Source: Albugo candida
Taxonomy: Eukaryota; Oomycota; Peronosporomycetes; Albuginales; Albuginaceae
Assembly (NCBI GenBank): GCA_905220665.1
Contig: CAJNAR010000026.1
Coordinates: 124,001 to 188,000, forward strand
DNA length: 64,000 bases
Direction: 5' to 3'
The translations under genes were made by a program, and so were the position numbers. Within the stretch, counting starts at the first letter, position 1; each line of letters begins with the position of its first letter. Shown here one piece after another: positions 32,566 through 43,252 of the stretch. The notes beneath the pieces were generated by a model that saw nothing but the letters and a program-made list of their open reading frames with translations, was not told the DNA's origin and made no database searches.

Positions 32566-34777
32566 CCAAGATGAAATAGACAAAAAACTTACGACCGCAA
32601 GAAGCGGTTTTCTCTTCCTTTTCTTCCCTGTTGAGATAGTTTTTTCATTAGTACATGTACTTTTTTCGCCCCAATTTGCTCCTCACTTTTTTTCATTCCT
32701 ACTCAGTTGGTCGATGCTTTCACATACAAAACGCGTTGATACATCTCTTCTTTCTATCAACCACATACGCTCGTAGCGAAACGCTTGGAAATGAATGGTT
32801 CTTTGCTGTAACGTTCACAAGGGCTCCTTATACAAAATGTGCAAGTCAACACGTAAGAACGCTTCTTCGGCATTTGGAACGGAAGTAGTCAATGGTACCA
32901 TCAGGGCTTCCAAGAAGCGTCAAGAATAGCACGGGCATTACCGTTCGATAAACACGAAAGGTAAATGATATGAAACGCAACGAGGTTCACCCACACTTGG
33001 AAAGGGATCCTCCCTGCTGCTTAGAACATGTACCCGTCTTAACACGCTTCCTCCAGTATCAAAGAGATGGTTGACAACAGGATTAGGCACTAAACACAAT
33101 CATTGCATTACATGGAGGTATAGTAAGATGATTCGAGCAGGAACGTCATTTATGGTGATGCATGTGCGCAATCTATCGCTACTTCTGGAGAGGCGAGGAG
33201 CGGCAAACCTTCAGAAGATCGTATGCCGACAACAGATTCGAAAAAAAAGAGTTTGTACCATAATGTCGCTGCTCTTTATTATCCAACTTTTATTCTGTGC
33301 CATAATCAAACAATTGAAAACAACGCACTGCAAGTTGGGTCTCCGCTTTCATCTTTCCCATTTTGAGGTAGAGGATCAACGATTTTAACAGCGAACATAA
33401 GGAAAAAAGGCGATGGACCCTATATGCCGAAATTGCGAGTCACATCATATTGCAGCAGTAAAAGCGTTCGCATGACAATAGTGAGTTGAAAGTGAAGATG
33501 GAAGCGAATGCAATCCTCGCAGGGGCAATTATACGACCGTATTTATAAAGAATGCCAAGTCCTTCTGCTCTGTCAGTTTTAAATGTCGTACATAAAAACA
33601 GAGCCATCGAGCACTTGTGGATGCATATAGATGGTGGGCGAATATTCGTTATTGGAAATTTGACTGCATGTTGAATCCAAAACAGCTCTTAGGTCCGAAA
33701 CTCTAGTGAGAGGCCACATTTCACAATTTCTCTGTATTTGGGTAAGCTTGTGCACTGAGCTGATTATATAAAATCATTTGAAGTCACTCATCTTTCATCG
33801 TTCGAGCAATAAGTAGATGTTGCGTGATCTTACACAATCCCAAATAGTATACTCGTCATCTTCATTGTGGTGAACACAAAGAAAGATAGACGACGTTTTC
33901 TATAAGAAAGCCGCTATGGCCACATACAAAAGCTTTTAGGCAGCACGTGTTGGAAGTATTTGATGTGCAGTAGTTGCAATAGAGGTAGAAGTAAAAGTAA
34001 AATATATGTAGCATTAACCTTCCGTGTTAGCACTGCAACATGCATGTGCAACGGCATTACAATCTTGATAATGTCACGTTTCACATGACGTCCGTCTGGT
34101 ACCGCGTGGTGGCCGTCTCTATTCGTCCCATCTGTTACGTTGTCACCAAAAGAGCCGTTCAGGTGAGGTCGGACTTTACCTGTTATGGGTCTTGCAGTTG
34201 ACGCGCAAACCCTTGACGAATTGTCAGGAAACGATCTCTTTTGACAGCAGGCAATTATTGGATCTGAGGATAGTGATTCTTTTGTGAGCAATCTCATACT
34301 CATGCGCCATATTTGGTCGACCCGTCCATTATCATACTATCATCAAAGATATTCGATGACGTTCATGCGAACTAGACGAATATAGGACAACATGACGAGC
34401 TATAAAATGTATCTGAAGTGCTGAGTTTCGCTTGGAAGCAGCTGAAGGGCTAGATGTCTATTCAGGAGCTACTACATGACGATGTTGTAAATCTCTTCAA
34501 ATCGAGAAGATGCTGTGTTCTATCGCACATACGTTGACTTCTTGAAGGATATTGTCGTGAAGAGCACATTGGCAAATGCTCTCTTCTATTCCAAAAATGT
34601 TATTACACTTGTGATCTAATTCGTTCATTATCTTCCTTACCCTACAATGAGCCTGTGACCGTGTGAATATCACTCAAACCTTGCTTTAAACGGCAGCATC
34701 TCTTTGATAATGGCACTGCGGAAATCACGAAAACAGTGTTACGCAATACGAAATTGTGTTCTGTACGAACGCTTTAA
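32566..34777 (+). other. Unit B downstream flank with decayed second family member
   Basis: Non-coding by my reading, but clearly paralogous in order to the flanks of genes C and D (acacgtaagaacgcttctt at about 32850, a ttattctgtgccataa block at about 33290, tcatactatcatcaaagat at about 34332). Around 33805-33900 it resembles the small ORF at 44652 with deletions and stops, so a second family member probably decayed here. Confidence 0.45.
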
Positions 34778-35506
34778 ATGTCAGCGCACAAGTCCAAGCG
34801 CTCCGGGCAAAAGGAACGAGAAAATTGAAGCGAAAGAGTTTGCGTTTGGAAGTATGTAAAAGTGACAGTCAATTGATTCATTTTGTAGCTCGAATGGCTC
34901 TGACAAATATTGCGAGTGTATCGGAGGAAACAAAGAATCGAATTGTGAGTGAGCCACACGCATTATCGACAATTCAGTATCTCCAATTTTCAGATCACGA
35001 ATTAGTACGTCGTGCGGTGACAGAAACGATATGCAATTTGATTCCCAATGAAATAGTAATTGATCGTTTATTCAAAAATGAAGAAAAATTATGTCTTTGG
35101 TTGGCATTTGCTTCCATTGAAGAGGAAGAAGAAGATTTCGAGACTTGTCGTGCGGCTTCTGGTGCTTTGGCGATGGTCTCTCAGGTTCCTAAAGTCAGTC
35201 AATTGATTGTGAAACTTGGTGGTATTTCAATGCTATCGAAATTGGTCAAAGGATCGAAACATGAAGAAACCGTTCATCGTGCAATATTCGCTCTTGAGAA
35301 TGTATTTACGACACTTGCACAACAAGTTTGTCCGATTCCATCGTTATCTGATGACGTAAGCGACTAAGTCATTCAACAAGTGAGAGACGACATGGAGAAG
35401 CATGGAGAAGAGTTGATAGAGGAATTGGGAAGACTAATCAAATCGAAGAGTGGTGGCGTACCATCTCTCAAGGAACAGGCTCGAACGTGATTGAAAGCTC
35501 TAAACA
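34778..35506 (+). pseudogene. UNC-45 pseudogene 1 (internal deletion)
   Basis: Starts with the UNC-45 N-terminus (MSAQVQALRAKG) for about 20 codons, then jumps directly to the C-terminal LEVCKSDSQLIHF region, so roughly 900 codons are missing. The C-terminal part is very close to the intact gene at 18468-21917, but a stop replaces the Gln codon after DDVSD (35366). It is then interrupted by the SINE/LINE insertion; the homology resumes at 41876. Confidence 0.9.
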
Positions 35507-35808
35507 TTCCAGCTCAGTTGAAGGTGTCTATATTACTAGAATTAGACTAACTGACTTCTCTAGTTGCCTAGGCTATCTTAAATAACATATATACATATAA
35601 AAAACGTTTCGTGAAATACCTGTGAGAGATGATAATATGTCTTCTCGTTGATAATCCCGTATCGCAGTAGCCTCAGCCACCTTTATACGAGACTGTATCA
35701 AGCTTGTAGATGCTGTAAAGTTGTAAAGTTGTAAAAATGGTCCAAAAGTACAGTGATTTGAAAATTGGTGTGCGCCACACTAGGCGGAACAACGCCATCC
35801 AACTAGGA

Positions 35809-38800
35809 CTAGGATCCGAGTTGCACTTGCCGTTCCACTCGCCTGTGCCGGACCCGCAGCAATGATCTTCGACTGCTGAAAAATCCACCAAATGATCCCT
35901 GCGTTGCGAGTTGATCCAGTACCTTTGCAAGCTGAATGCGTTCCTCTTGGTCGTAACACTGTCTTCGAAAGTACCGAACGTGCGCACTAAACGTGGTGTA
36001 AATGACGGAAAGTGCTGGAACTGTCGGAGTTGCTGATCGTTGATCGAACAAACGACGATTCCGATCGGTCCAGACGAAGTGCAGTGTCACCGCTTGCAAT
36101 GCAAGCCATAAATCTGAGATAATGTCGACATAGTCTTTCCAATCCGACCGTAGTGTTGGTACGATTGCACATGCAATATGCGTCCAACGTGGTCTCGAGG
36201 AGAATAACTGATCCCAACTAGGGAGTAACTCCCTCCATAACTGTGCCGTGTGATCGCACTCTAGAAAGAGATGTTGATCGGATTCCACTGCCCCACACGA
36301 AGGCTGCGTGCACAAGATAATGTCGGGCTGAATATTTGTTAAGAACCAGAAACGAGATCGAACTGGCAACATTCGAAAGGCGATACGAAACTGTAAATCC
36401 TCGAAAATTGGTAATACACGTTTTCGAAGATGCCGTGATGTAGCCATAAAAGTTTGAACTCGTTCTGAATCCAGTGCGTCCGATCTCTCCCGTGATGACC
36501 AATGTGTCGACATCGGATGACTCTTGGTTGGTTCGGGAGGTTTCCAGACGATTCGTGAGAGTTGTGAGCGTGGAATAGATGGAAAATAATGTTTCCTTTC
36601 CTTGCTTGTTACTCCCACATAAAATGATCTGCCACTTGTGGTTGGTATAATCCAAGTGATGAGACCAATCGTCAAGTGGATACGCTGGAGAATCTGAGTG
36701 ACTTCATTGTAAAGTCGACTCAGCAACTTTTCTTCAGCCATATCCGATGTGTTTAGCTCTTCGTCGTTGTAATAGTTGGCGACGAAATCTTCCTTCGTTG
36801 GCCATGTGTCGCTTTCACGAAAAAAGTCTTGCAAACTTCGAACGTCGAAAAGTGTAGCAAACGTTTTTCGAAATGTTCGATGTGGTTCATCCACCATGCC
36901 AAGATTGTACCAAACGTTCTGCGTACTCGGATGACGAGTAGCAGCTTCGTAATGTAATTTTTGGTCCCAGTGGAACCACATCGGCTGTTCCATGTAGTAC
37001 TGACGGCGTTGTGAAACATTTAAATCTGATATTGAAATGCTCCACTCCATCTGATGCCACATTCTAAATGCTTGTTTCCACCATGACGATATGCTCTCCC
37101 ATTGAACCATTTTCCCATGTCGATTTGGTGCGATGGTGAATATATCCATCGGCTTGTGTGGTCCAAAGGAAGGTTGGATAAGTTGGAATAATTCCGTCGA
37201 AGCAGTTGTCCAATTCGCAGGAATAATTGTTGACGCATCGGATGCAAACTGCTGAAGGAATTGAATACGTTGTAGCTTTAGTCGTCCCACCAAAAAAGGA
37301 ACTTGTAGTCCACCATCTTGTCGGCGAAGATATAAAAACTCTTTGCTGAGTAGGTGAACATGTTTTGAATCTTTTTTGTGTTTCCGACCAAGCACAAATC
37401 GATTTAACATCGATTGCCACTGTCGAATTGTCGCTGCTGGTATGTCTACGTGCATCGTGTAATGCCACAAACGTGATAAAATCATCGTCTGCGCAACCAG
37501 TAGTCGACCACGAACAGTTCGTGCTCGTCGAAACCATACACCAAACCCATCGTAAAAACGCTTGTCGAGAGTTGAAATAACCATCGAATGAGTTGGTTTC
37601 TGGCCGAACGGAATACCCAAATACTTGACCGAATCCTCCGGACCCATTATGGTCAAATTGGGAATACATGGACACGGCTTCGTCCGATTCAACGAGAGCA
37701 AAGATGATTTACTCAAGTTGAGTTTCGCACCCGATCCATCGCAATAGACTTGGACGAGTTCGAGTTGCGTCAAAACACCATTTGGTGTCTCTGAAAGCAA
37801 TGTCGAATCGTCCGCAAAAAATAATCCAGTTGCGACAGTCGTGCCATTAATCCAAATTCCATGTTCTTCATGTTGTCGAAGTAAATTTCCCAAAGGTTCG
37901 ATCGTCATCAGAAAAAGTAATGCTGAGAGAGGATCACCTTGTTTCACTCCACGTTGTGGTGTAATGGACGGTGTGATATTTCCATTAATCATCAACTGCG
38001 CCTTTGTGTTATTGTACAAAAGACGAACCCAGTCGATAAAACTTTTCCAACGCCCATCTTTTCCAAAACGCGAAACATGTACGTCCAATTGACTCGATCA
38101 TAAGCTTTCTCAAAGTCGAGAAAAGTCGCATAAGCTTCCTCCCCACGATGAGTGACCAAGTCTTGGATGTCGGTGAGATGTCGAATATGATGATGCATTG
38201 ACCTTCCGCGCACAAATGCTTTTTGATCTTGATGGATCAATTTTGGCAAAAAACGTTGCAATCGATACGCCAACACTTTTGAAAGTACTTTCACATCGAC
38301 GCAAAGTAGTGCGATCGGTCGATAGTTGCCAGGATCACCTCGTGATCCTTTTTTGTATAAAAGTGTGATTGCTGAGTGACGTTGTGATCGCAGTAGAATT
38401 CCTCTTTCCAGCTGATATTCGAACACGATCTTCAGACACTCGCCAAACGTTTCCGGATCAAGCTGATAAAATGCAGCTGGTAGTCCATCCATACCTGGAG
38501 AAGAACTACTCCGCATGTGCTTGATCGCTTCCGCCATCTCGGTCGTACTTAACCGAGTGGAGAGACGGTCTTGCTCTGCTGAGGCAAGTGAAACTTGAAT
38601 CGAATCGAGTAACTTTTTTTGCTTTCTTTCACTTGGAACATGTGAGTCAGTCTCAGAGCTATAAACAGAGCCCATGACGCCACCCCAATGATGTCTGAAT
38701 TCGTCAATAATCTCCCTCGGGTTCGATGTCACGGTACCACATTTTTTGGTAACATTTTCGATCGGCACGCGACGACAAGAACTATCCGGAGGGCGAAAAA

Positions 38801-40007
38801 AATGCTTTGAAGAGTTCTCCATATGCTTCACGTGATGGTCGAAGCTTTCATCTTGGTTGTATTTCGCGTTGTTTTCGACTGAAATTTTAAATTGTTGGAG
38901 ACTCGATTCGTAAAAATACCGTGACTCATTGGTGTCTTGGATGCGATAGCGAGCTGCCGCGACTTCCAAAACACGCTGGCTAGACTCAACATCACGTCGG
39001 CTATCTTTTGCAACCTTTTTTTCAATGGTTTGAAGCTGTTTCTTGATTTTCGTCTTCCAACTTTCCCACATTTTACCGGGATTCGAAGTTGTCCGTAACT
39101 GTTCGAGCACCAAATTCGCTTCCAATTTGATTGCTTCGACAACTTTAGGATATTCAAATAATCGTAATGAACATTTCCAATATCCTCGTCCCGGAGATTG
39201 AGTTGGATTTGCAAAAGTTACTTTTTGTGCCAGATGATCTCCCGCATGTCGTGGACGAAAATACTCAGAGGTTTTGTATACCATATTGAATAGCTCTTCC
39301 GACATGCAGATATAATCTAATCGATTCTTGCGCGGTAATGGTCCTGTAAATACTTTTTCAGTCGGATGTTGGATTCGCCAAGCGTCTACCACACCCAACT
39401 GTGAAAGCCATTCCAAACACGCTAATCGACTTGGTTCGTGTCGAATTGTTCCACTCGAAGCATCAATAGATGGATCGAGTGTTGTGTTGAAATCACCAAA
39501 TACGAGATGTGTTGCGGTCGATTCGAAAGTGTTGGAAAGCAATAACTCATAAAAATCCACTCGTTCCTCGGCCTTGACCGGTGCATATACATTGTGAATA
39601 TACACCGGTGCATCGTGAATGATAAGACGCAAAACCAAATAACGATTTCGAATGCTTCGTTCGGCAAGTTCTTCAGCTGTTTCATAACCGGGAAAGTCCG
39701 AACGAAGAATTGTCATGACGCCGCCACTGCGGTTTTGAGTCGGATGTAGAAATGCACTGTTGTGATCATTGACAAACATTTTGTGCTGCATTTTTGAGGA
39801 TAATAAAAACTGAAATGAGTCCAGTTGGTTGTGATCGTGAAACTTGGTTTCTTGAACACAACAAATGGAGTGTTGTGATAGGATGTGATCGATAAAAAGA
39901 TGACCATTTTTATGAATTCCATTAACATTCACCGTGAGTGCTGAGATATTGTTCCACGTCGAAATAATCGAGGAGCCCTTAGCATTCACGATGAAGTGGA
40001 CCAGCAA
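35809..40007 (-). pseudogene. LINE ORF2: AP endonuclease, reverse transcriptase, zf-RVT; one frameshift
   Basis: About 1400 codons in two frames joined by a one-base shift near 38040 (frames 37992-40007 and 35809-38088). The endonuclease blocks are VNVNGIHKNGH, CCVQETKF, NVYAPVKAEER, FGDFNTTLDPS and RLDYICMSEEL. The RT blocks are SSSSPGMDGLPAAFYQLDP, GNYRPIALLCVDVKVLSKVL, QKAFVRGRSMHHHIRHLTDI, ATFLDFEKAYDRVNW, GVKQGDPLSALLFLMTIEPL and LFFADDSTLL (catalytic FADD). Near the C-terminus ILCTQPSCGAVESDQHLFLE is a Cys/His zf-RVT motif as in plant and oomycete L1-like elements. It encodes the enzyme for target-primed reverse transcription. Confidence 0.9.
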
Positions 40008-41601
40008 TCAACCTCGTTTCACCATCTTCTTTTGAGAGGTGAAGTGTTGCTTTCTCTTCAGGGAAAAAACTGAGATTGACTGAGAGCTCGCCGATATCGC
40101 CACAGAGAAGTCCTTGCCATTTACCACCAAACCATTGCGACCAACACTTTATGCCCACGTCGGAGCGTAACAACAAGATAAGCACATTGATGGGGAGTAA
40201 ACGACAATGGTGACCCGGAATCCAGATCACTGGTCTATCGGTGAGATAGTGGATCCAGTGATCGTTTGTGTAAAATGTCGGGGCAGTAGACATAAATAAC
40301 AATTCCAATAATGCGAGAGCTTTGGTCGCCCGAGTCAAACCGTGAACAGTGTCCGGCACTGACCTCCACCAAGGCATCACTTTCTCGAACAATACAGCTC
40401 TCTTGGAGGGAACTTTTCCACCAACGTGGCGATTCCATCGCGTCGTAAATGTGACATCTTCGCCGAGATTGTGCGCTGCAAAAACGCGATTGATGAGAAG
40501 TAGATGTGCTACTTCGTCCAACGCAGGATCATTCGACTCCATGCATGAAATAAGCACCCCATGCATGGTGATGGGATGATCTAATGCTGCCCGGATGATT
40601 TGGTCCGGGTTAGTACAAAATTGTACCAGCCTACGCACATGTGGGATGCACGCATCGGCTTGGACCAGCTTGTCCGGTCGAAGCTGGTGGAGTGCATTTT
40701 TGGAATCCATTTCCATGAGCTCTCCGATTTCACCAATTCGAGTTGGTCGCTCTGCTTTTTCCACCGTTGTATGACGCTTCTTATAAAAGTGTGCCGCCTC
40801 TTTCGAAGTGGCTACCTCTTTTGGCATCCGTGCTTTCACGGGAATAATTTGAATGCGATTGCCATGCGCCGGATTGGCAACCGCTTGAACTTCTTCGACA
40901 TCCACCTCCATGGTTGCGAGCACAGCAAAGTAATTGCTTGTCGCCAACGTTGGGAGCGCACGAGGTGGTGCATTGGAAACCATTTGGTCGAACGGCTCAG
41001 TTCGATTACGCTTTCCTCGCGTCCATGCCAACTGCATGTATGTGTCACCATCCTTCTCCACCCGTGGATGGGAAGATGATTGACTTTTTAAATGTAGGAT
41101 GGGGGGAGTGGTCTGTGATAAGTCTGGTGACCCTGGTGGTGAGATAGAGGGAGGACTGTTGAGCTCCAACGAAATTTGGTCGGAATTTTTGCGCTCCGGT
41201 CGCCTCGTCTCCAATTCCTGAATTTGAATTGGCTTCTCCACCTTTTTTGGGACCACCACGACTGCCGTTGGCGCGGTTGTTTGTTTTTGTTTTTCTTGTT
41301 GCGATTTTGCTTGCTTTTGATTCTGAGGCTGAGTGTGAGTTGTGTTTGGTTGTTTTGTGTTTTTCTTTTTGTTTTCCTTTGGTTGTTGCCGTGTTCCCGT
41401 GTATATTGCAGCACCCAAATCCAAGCAGTAAGGACCACGTTGACCAAAACGTGGTCGTTCCGTTGGAATAGGAGCATTCTTACCCCGTACTGGGTAGAGC
41501 TGTTTGTCGTAAGCGATTTGTTCAATCACTTTACCAACTCTAACCAGTTGTTGGGGACACGTTGAGCAGCCAAAGTAGACTCTCCAAGTCGACATTACCA
41601 C
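39979..41601 (-). CDS. LINE ORF1 protein (5' truncated)
   Basis: 540 residues starting MVMSTWRVYFGC, an internal Met compared with copy 1, whose ORF1 extends further upstream. The middle is rich in Lys, Gln, Asn and Thr (about residues 55-105) and would be disordered. The C-terminal half has conserved-looking segments (EVAHLLLINRVFAAHNLGED, PVIWIPGHHCRLLPIN). No RRM or CCHC knuckle recognised. By position it should be the RNA-binding partner of ORF2. The frame is intact. Confidence 0.75.
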   Translation of the reverse strand: MVMSTWRVYFGCSTCPQQLVRVGKVIEQIAYDKQLYPVRGKNAPIPTERPRFGQRGPYCLDLGAAIYTGTRQQPKENKKKNTKQPNTTHTQPQNQKQAKSQQEKQKQTTAPTAVVVVPKKVEKPIQIQELETRRPERKNSDQISLELNSPPSISPPGSPDLSQTTPPILHLKSQSSSHPRVEKDGDTYMQLAWTRGKRNRTEPFDQMVSNAPPRALPTLATSNYFAVLATMEVDVEEVQAVANPAHGNRIQIIPVKARMPKEVATSKEAAHFYKKRHTTVEKAERPTRIGEIGELMEMDSKNALHQLRPDKLVQADACIPHVRRLVQFCTNPDQIIRAALDHPITMHGVLISCMESNDPALDEVAHLLLINRVFAAHNLGEDVTFTTRWNRHVGGKVPSKRAVLFEKVMPWWRSVPDTVHGLTRATKALALLELLFMSTAPTFYTNDHWIHYLTDRPVIWIPGHHCRLLPINVLILLLRSDVGIKCWSQWFGGKWQGLLCGDIGELSVNLSFFPEEKATLHLSKEDGETRLIAGPLHREC

Positions 41602-41633
41602 CTCTTTGGTTGGAACCGTCTCGCGAAAGGTGT

Positions 41634-41871
41634 AACATTCCAGCTCAGTCGGTTAAGCACTTGAGCGCACGGACCCCCGGCGGAGGTCGTTTGATCGATT
41701 CCCGGTAGTGTGGGCAGCGGTTTGAGCCCACACAAGCTCTAAGCTTGGAAAATATCTGCCTCCCTAGGTTTGAAGTCAGATTTAAGTGATATTCACACGG
41801 TCAGGGACTCATGATAGGATAAGGAAGGTAGTTGAAAAACCAGATAAACAGTGCAATGAAATCCTTGACAA
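41634..41871 (+). mobile_element. tRNA-derived SINE family 1 (copy 2), split by LINE
   Basis: A box ccagctcagtcggttaagc, degraded B box and a tail ending gaaatccttgacaa, matching 4380-4615 throughout. Its first bases also lie left of the LINE (35507-35518). Before LINE insertion the SINE was flanked by 8-bp direct repeats tctaaaca (35499-35506 and 41872-41879), and the UNC-45 homology runs straight across those repeats. Confidence 0.8.
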
Positions 41872-42100
41872 TCTAAACAGTCCAAATTGACTGATTGGTT
41901 TACAAAGAAGTTGAATGATGTGGGAGAGATGTGGTTCGGAAAAGGGTCAGACGAAAATCACGAAAATGAAACAGCGGGGAGCATCACATCGTGTACTTTA
42001 AACATGCGACCGAAAAGAAAAAGGATAAAGGACAGGGGAGAGTATGGGGACTGAGATAGGAGATGGACTTCGATTAGATTTGTAACAAATTTATATGTGG
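41872..42100 (+). pseudogene. UNC-45 3' end and flank, continuation of pseudogene 1
   Basis: From ctaaacagtcc at 41874 the sequence follows the last codons and 3' flank of UNC-45 as seen at 47171-47355, with many substitutions. Shared blocks include gttgaatgatg, gaaacagcggggagcatcac and gagatggacttcgatt. It is the right half of the gene copy split by the SINE/LINE. Confidence 0.75.
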
Positions 42101-42443
42101 AAAGGAGAGGCGAGTTGAGCTCATATTTCAATTGAAAGTAAAAATTGGGCTATCTGATAATGAAATTGATCTACGACTTGGATTTTGGTATGACACATAC
42201 CCAAAGGACTCGCAATCGACGAGTAAAATGTACTCAGTGCCTCATCTTTGACATTTTCATGTTCGCATGTTGTTATGCTGGCTGTCAATGAAGCAAAAGG
42301 AGCCCTAATGAACTGAAGTAACGTTACCAAGTAGAATATTTTGCATGTAAATACATTACGAAACGCATCATCGCGTGCTTTACAGAACATTATATGGTAG
42401 TCAGCGGTAGGAATCAGCTTTTGACTCAACTAATATCACACAA

Positions 42444-42609
42444 TGGTTACTGATGTGAGCAGTAATGCAATGACATGTATAGACAAAACGGAGCGGGAAG
42501 ACATGTGACTTGACCTCATGGTGAAATGGTTACTGATGTGAGCAGTAATGCAATGACATGTATAGACAAAAAGGAGCGGGAAGACATGTGACTTGACCTC
42601 ATGGTGAAA
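42444..42609. repeat. Tandem duplication, 2 x 83 bp, upstream of gene C
   Basis: tggttactgatgtgagcagt to catggtgaaa occurs at 42444-42526 and again at 42527-42609 with one difference (aaaacgg/aaaaagg). The unit contains the shared family element acatgtgacttgacctcatg. Confidence 0.95.
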
Positions 42610-42690
42610 GGTAAAGGCCAGCTATTGATATATAATGCTCCAAAACGAAACACTTGAAAGTGAGTATTTCTCTCACTTTTCAATTTTATC
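42610..42690 (+). promoter_or_regulatory. Proximal promoter and initiator of gene C
   Basis: gtaaaggccagctatt completes the shared upstream element. The initiator TCACTTTTCAATTTTATC is at 42673-42690, 19 bp before the ATG, identical to that of gene E. Confidence 0.6.
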
Positions 42691-42709
42691 GGCTTCAAAC
42701 AACATCACA

Positions 42710-43252
42710 ATGACCATTTCCAAGCTCCTAGCTACCGCACTCATCCTTATCAATACCCAGCAAACAAAAAGTCTGTATTTTGGACCTTCGGGACTCGTCT
42801 TTCTCAGACGCCAATGCAAAAATTTTGGATTTACGAAGGGCTCTTTTGAAACTGAATGCAGAGACAGAAAAAATCAGGACATTATCAAAGAGCTTACCCC
42901 TTCTTGTTTGGTCATGTTAAAATCCAAAATGGAATCAGTAGTCAATTATGCATTTCTATCGGACGAAACGGGTCTAACTATTTATACGAAAAAATTACAT
43001 GATGTGACATACGCCACACTCGCAGTACGAGCCCGAAATTACTTTAATCCGCCGAGAAATTCGGATGGTACAGATAAGGCCTACATCGATACCGTCTACT
43101 ACTCACTAAAAAGCGCTTTACCAGAGCAGTGGAAGTATACCCGAGTGTATACGCAAAATACCAAGGACGACAAGTATCGCACAGACCATGATCAATTTCT
43201 CAACGTCTTCTCTATCTATGTGATTTGGGCGTGTTCGTCGCCATGGTTTTGA
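42710..43252 (+). CDS. Small secreted cysteine-containing protein C
   Basis: 180 residues. Signal peptide MTISKLLATALILINTQQTK; Cys in RRQCKNFGF; Cys in FETECRDRK; LTPSCLVMLKSKMESVVNYA; LPEQWKYTRV (PxxW); C-terminal FLNVFSIYVIWAC. All four family cysteines are kept although the sequence between them is very different from A, D and E. The start is fixed by the signal peptide and the initiator 19 bp upstream. The upstream element is duplicated. Probably secreted; function unknown. Confidence 0.8.
   Translation: MTISKLLATALILINTQQTKSLYFGPSGLVFLRRQCKNFGFTKGSFETECRDRKNQDIIKELTPSCLVMLKSKMESVVNYAFLSDETGLTIYTKKLHDVTYATLAVRARNYFNPPRNSDGTDKAYIDTVYYSLKSALPEQWKYTRVYTQNTKDDKYRTDHDQFLNVFSIYVIWACSSPWF

Larger units (their letters stand above)
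35519..41633 (-). mobile_element. LINE (APE-type non-LTR retrotransposon) copy 2, near-complete, 5' truncated
   Basis: 6115 bp flanked by 16-bp direct repeats aacattccagctcagt at 35503-35518 and 41634-41649, a clear target-site duplication. Contains ORF1 (39979-41601) overlapping ORF2 (start 40007) by 29 nt, and a 3' UTR of about 290 bp. It is inserted inside a tRNA-derived SINE at its A box, and that SINE lies in a UNC-45 pseudogene. It lacks about 950 bp of 5' sequence present in copy 1. I see only one frameshift in ORF2, so the insertion is fairly young. Confidence 0.93.

Noticed and set aside
33914..34303. 129-codon minus-strand frame
   Set aside because: Antisense to unit flank, which aligns with non-coding sequence near 45290-45400; hydrophobic run arises from a repeat of aga/gta triplets.
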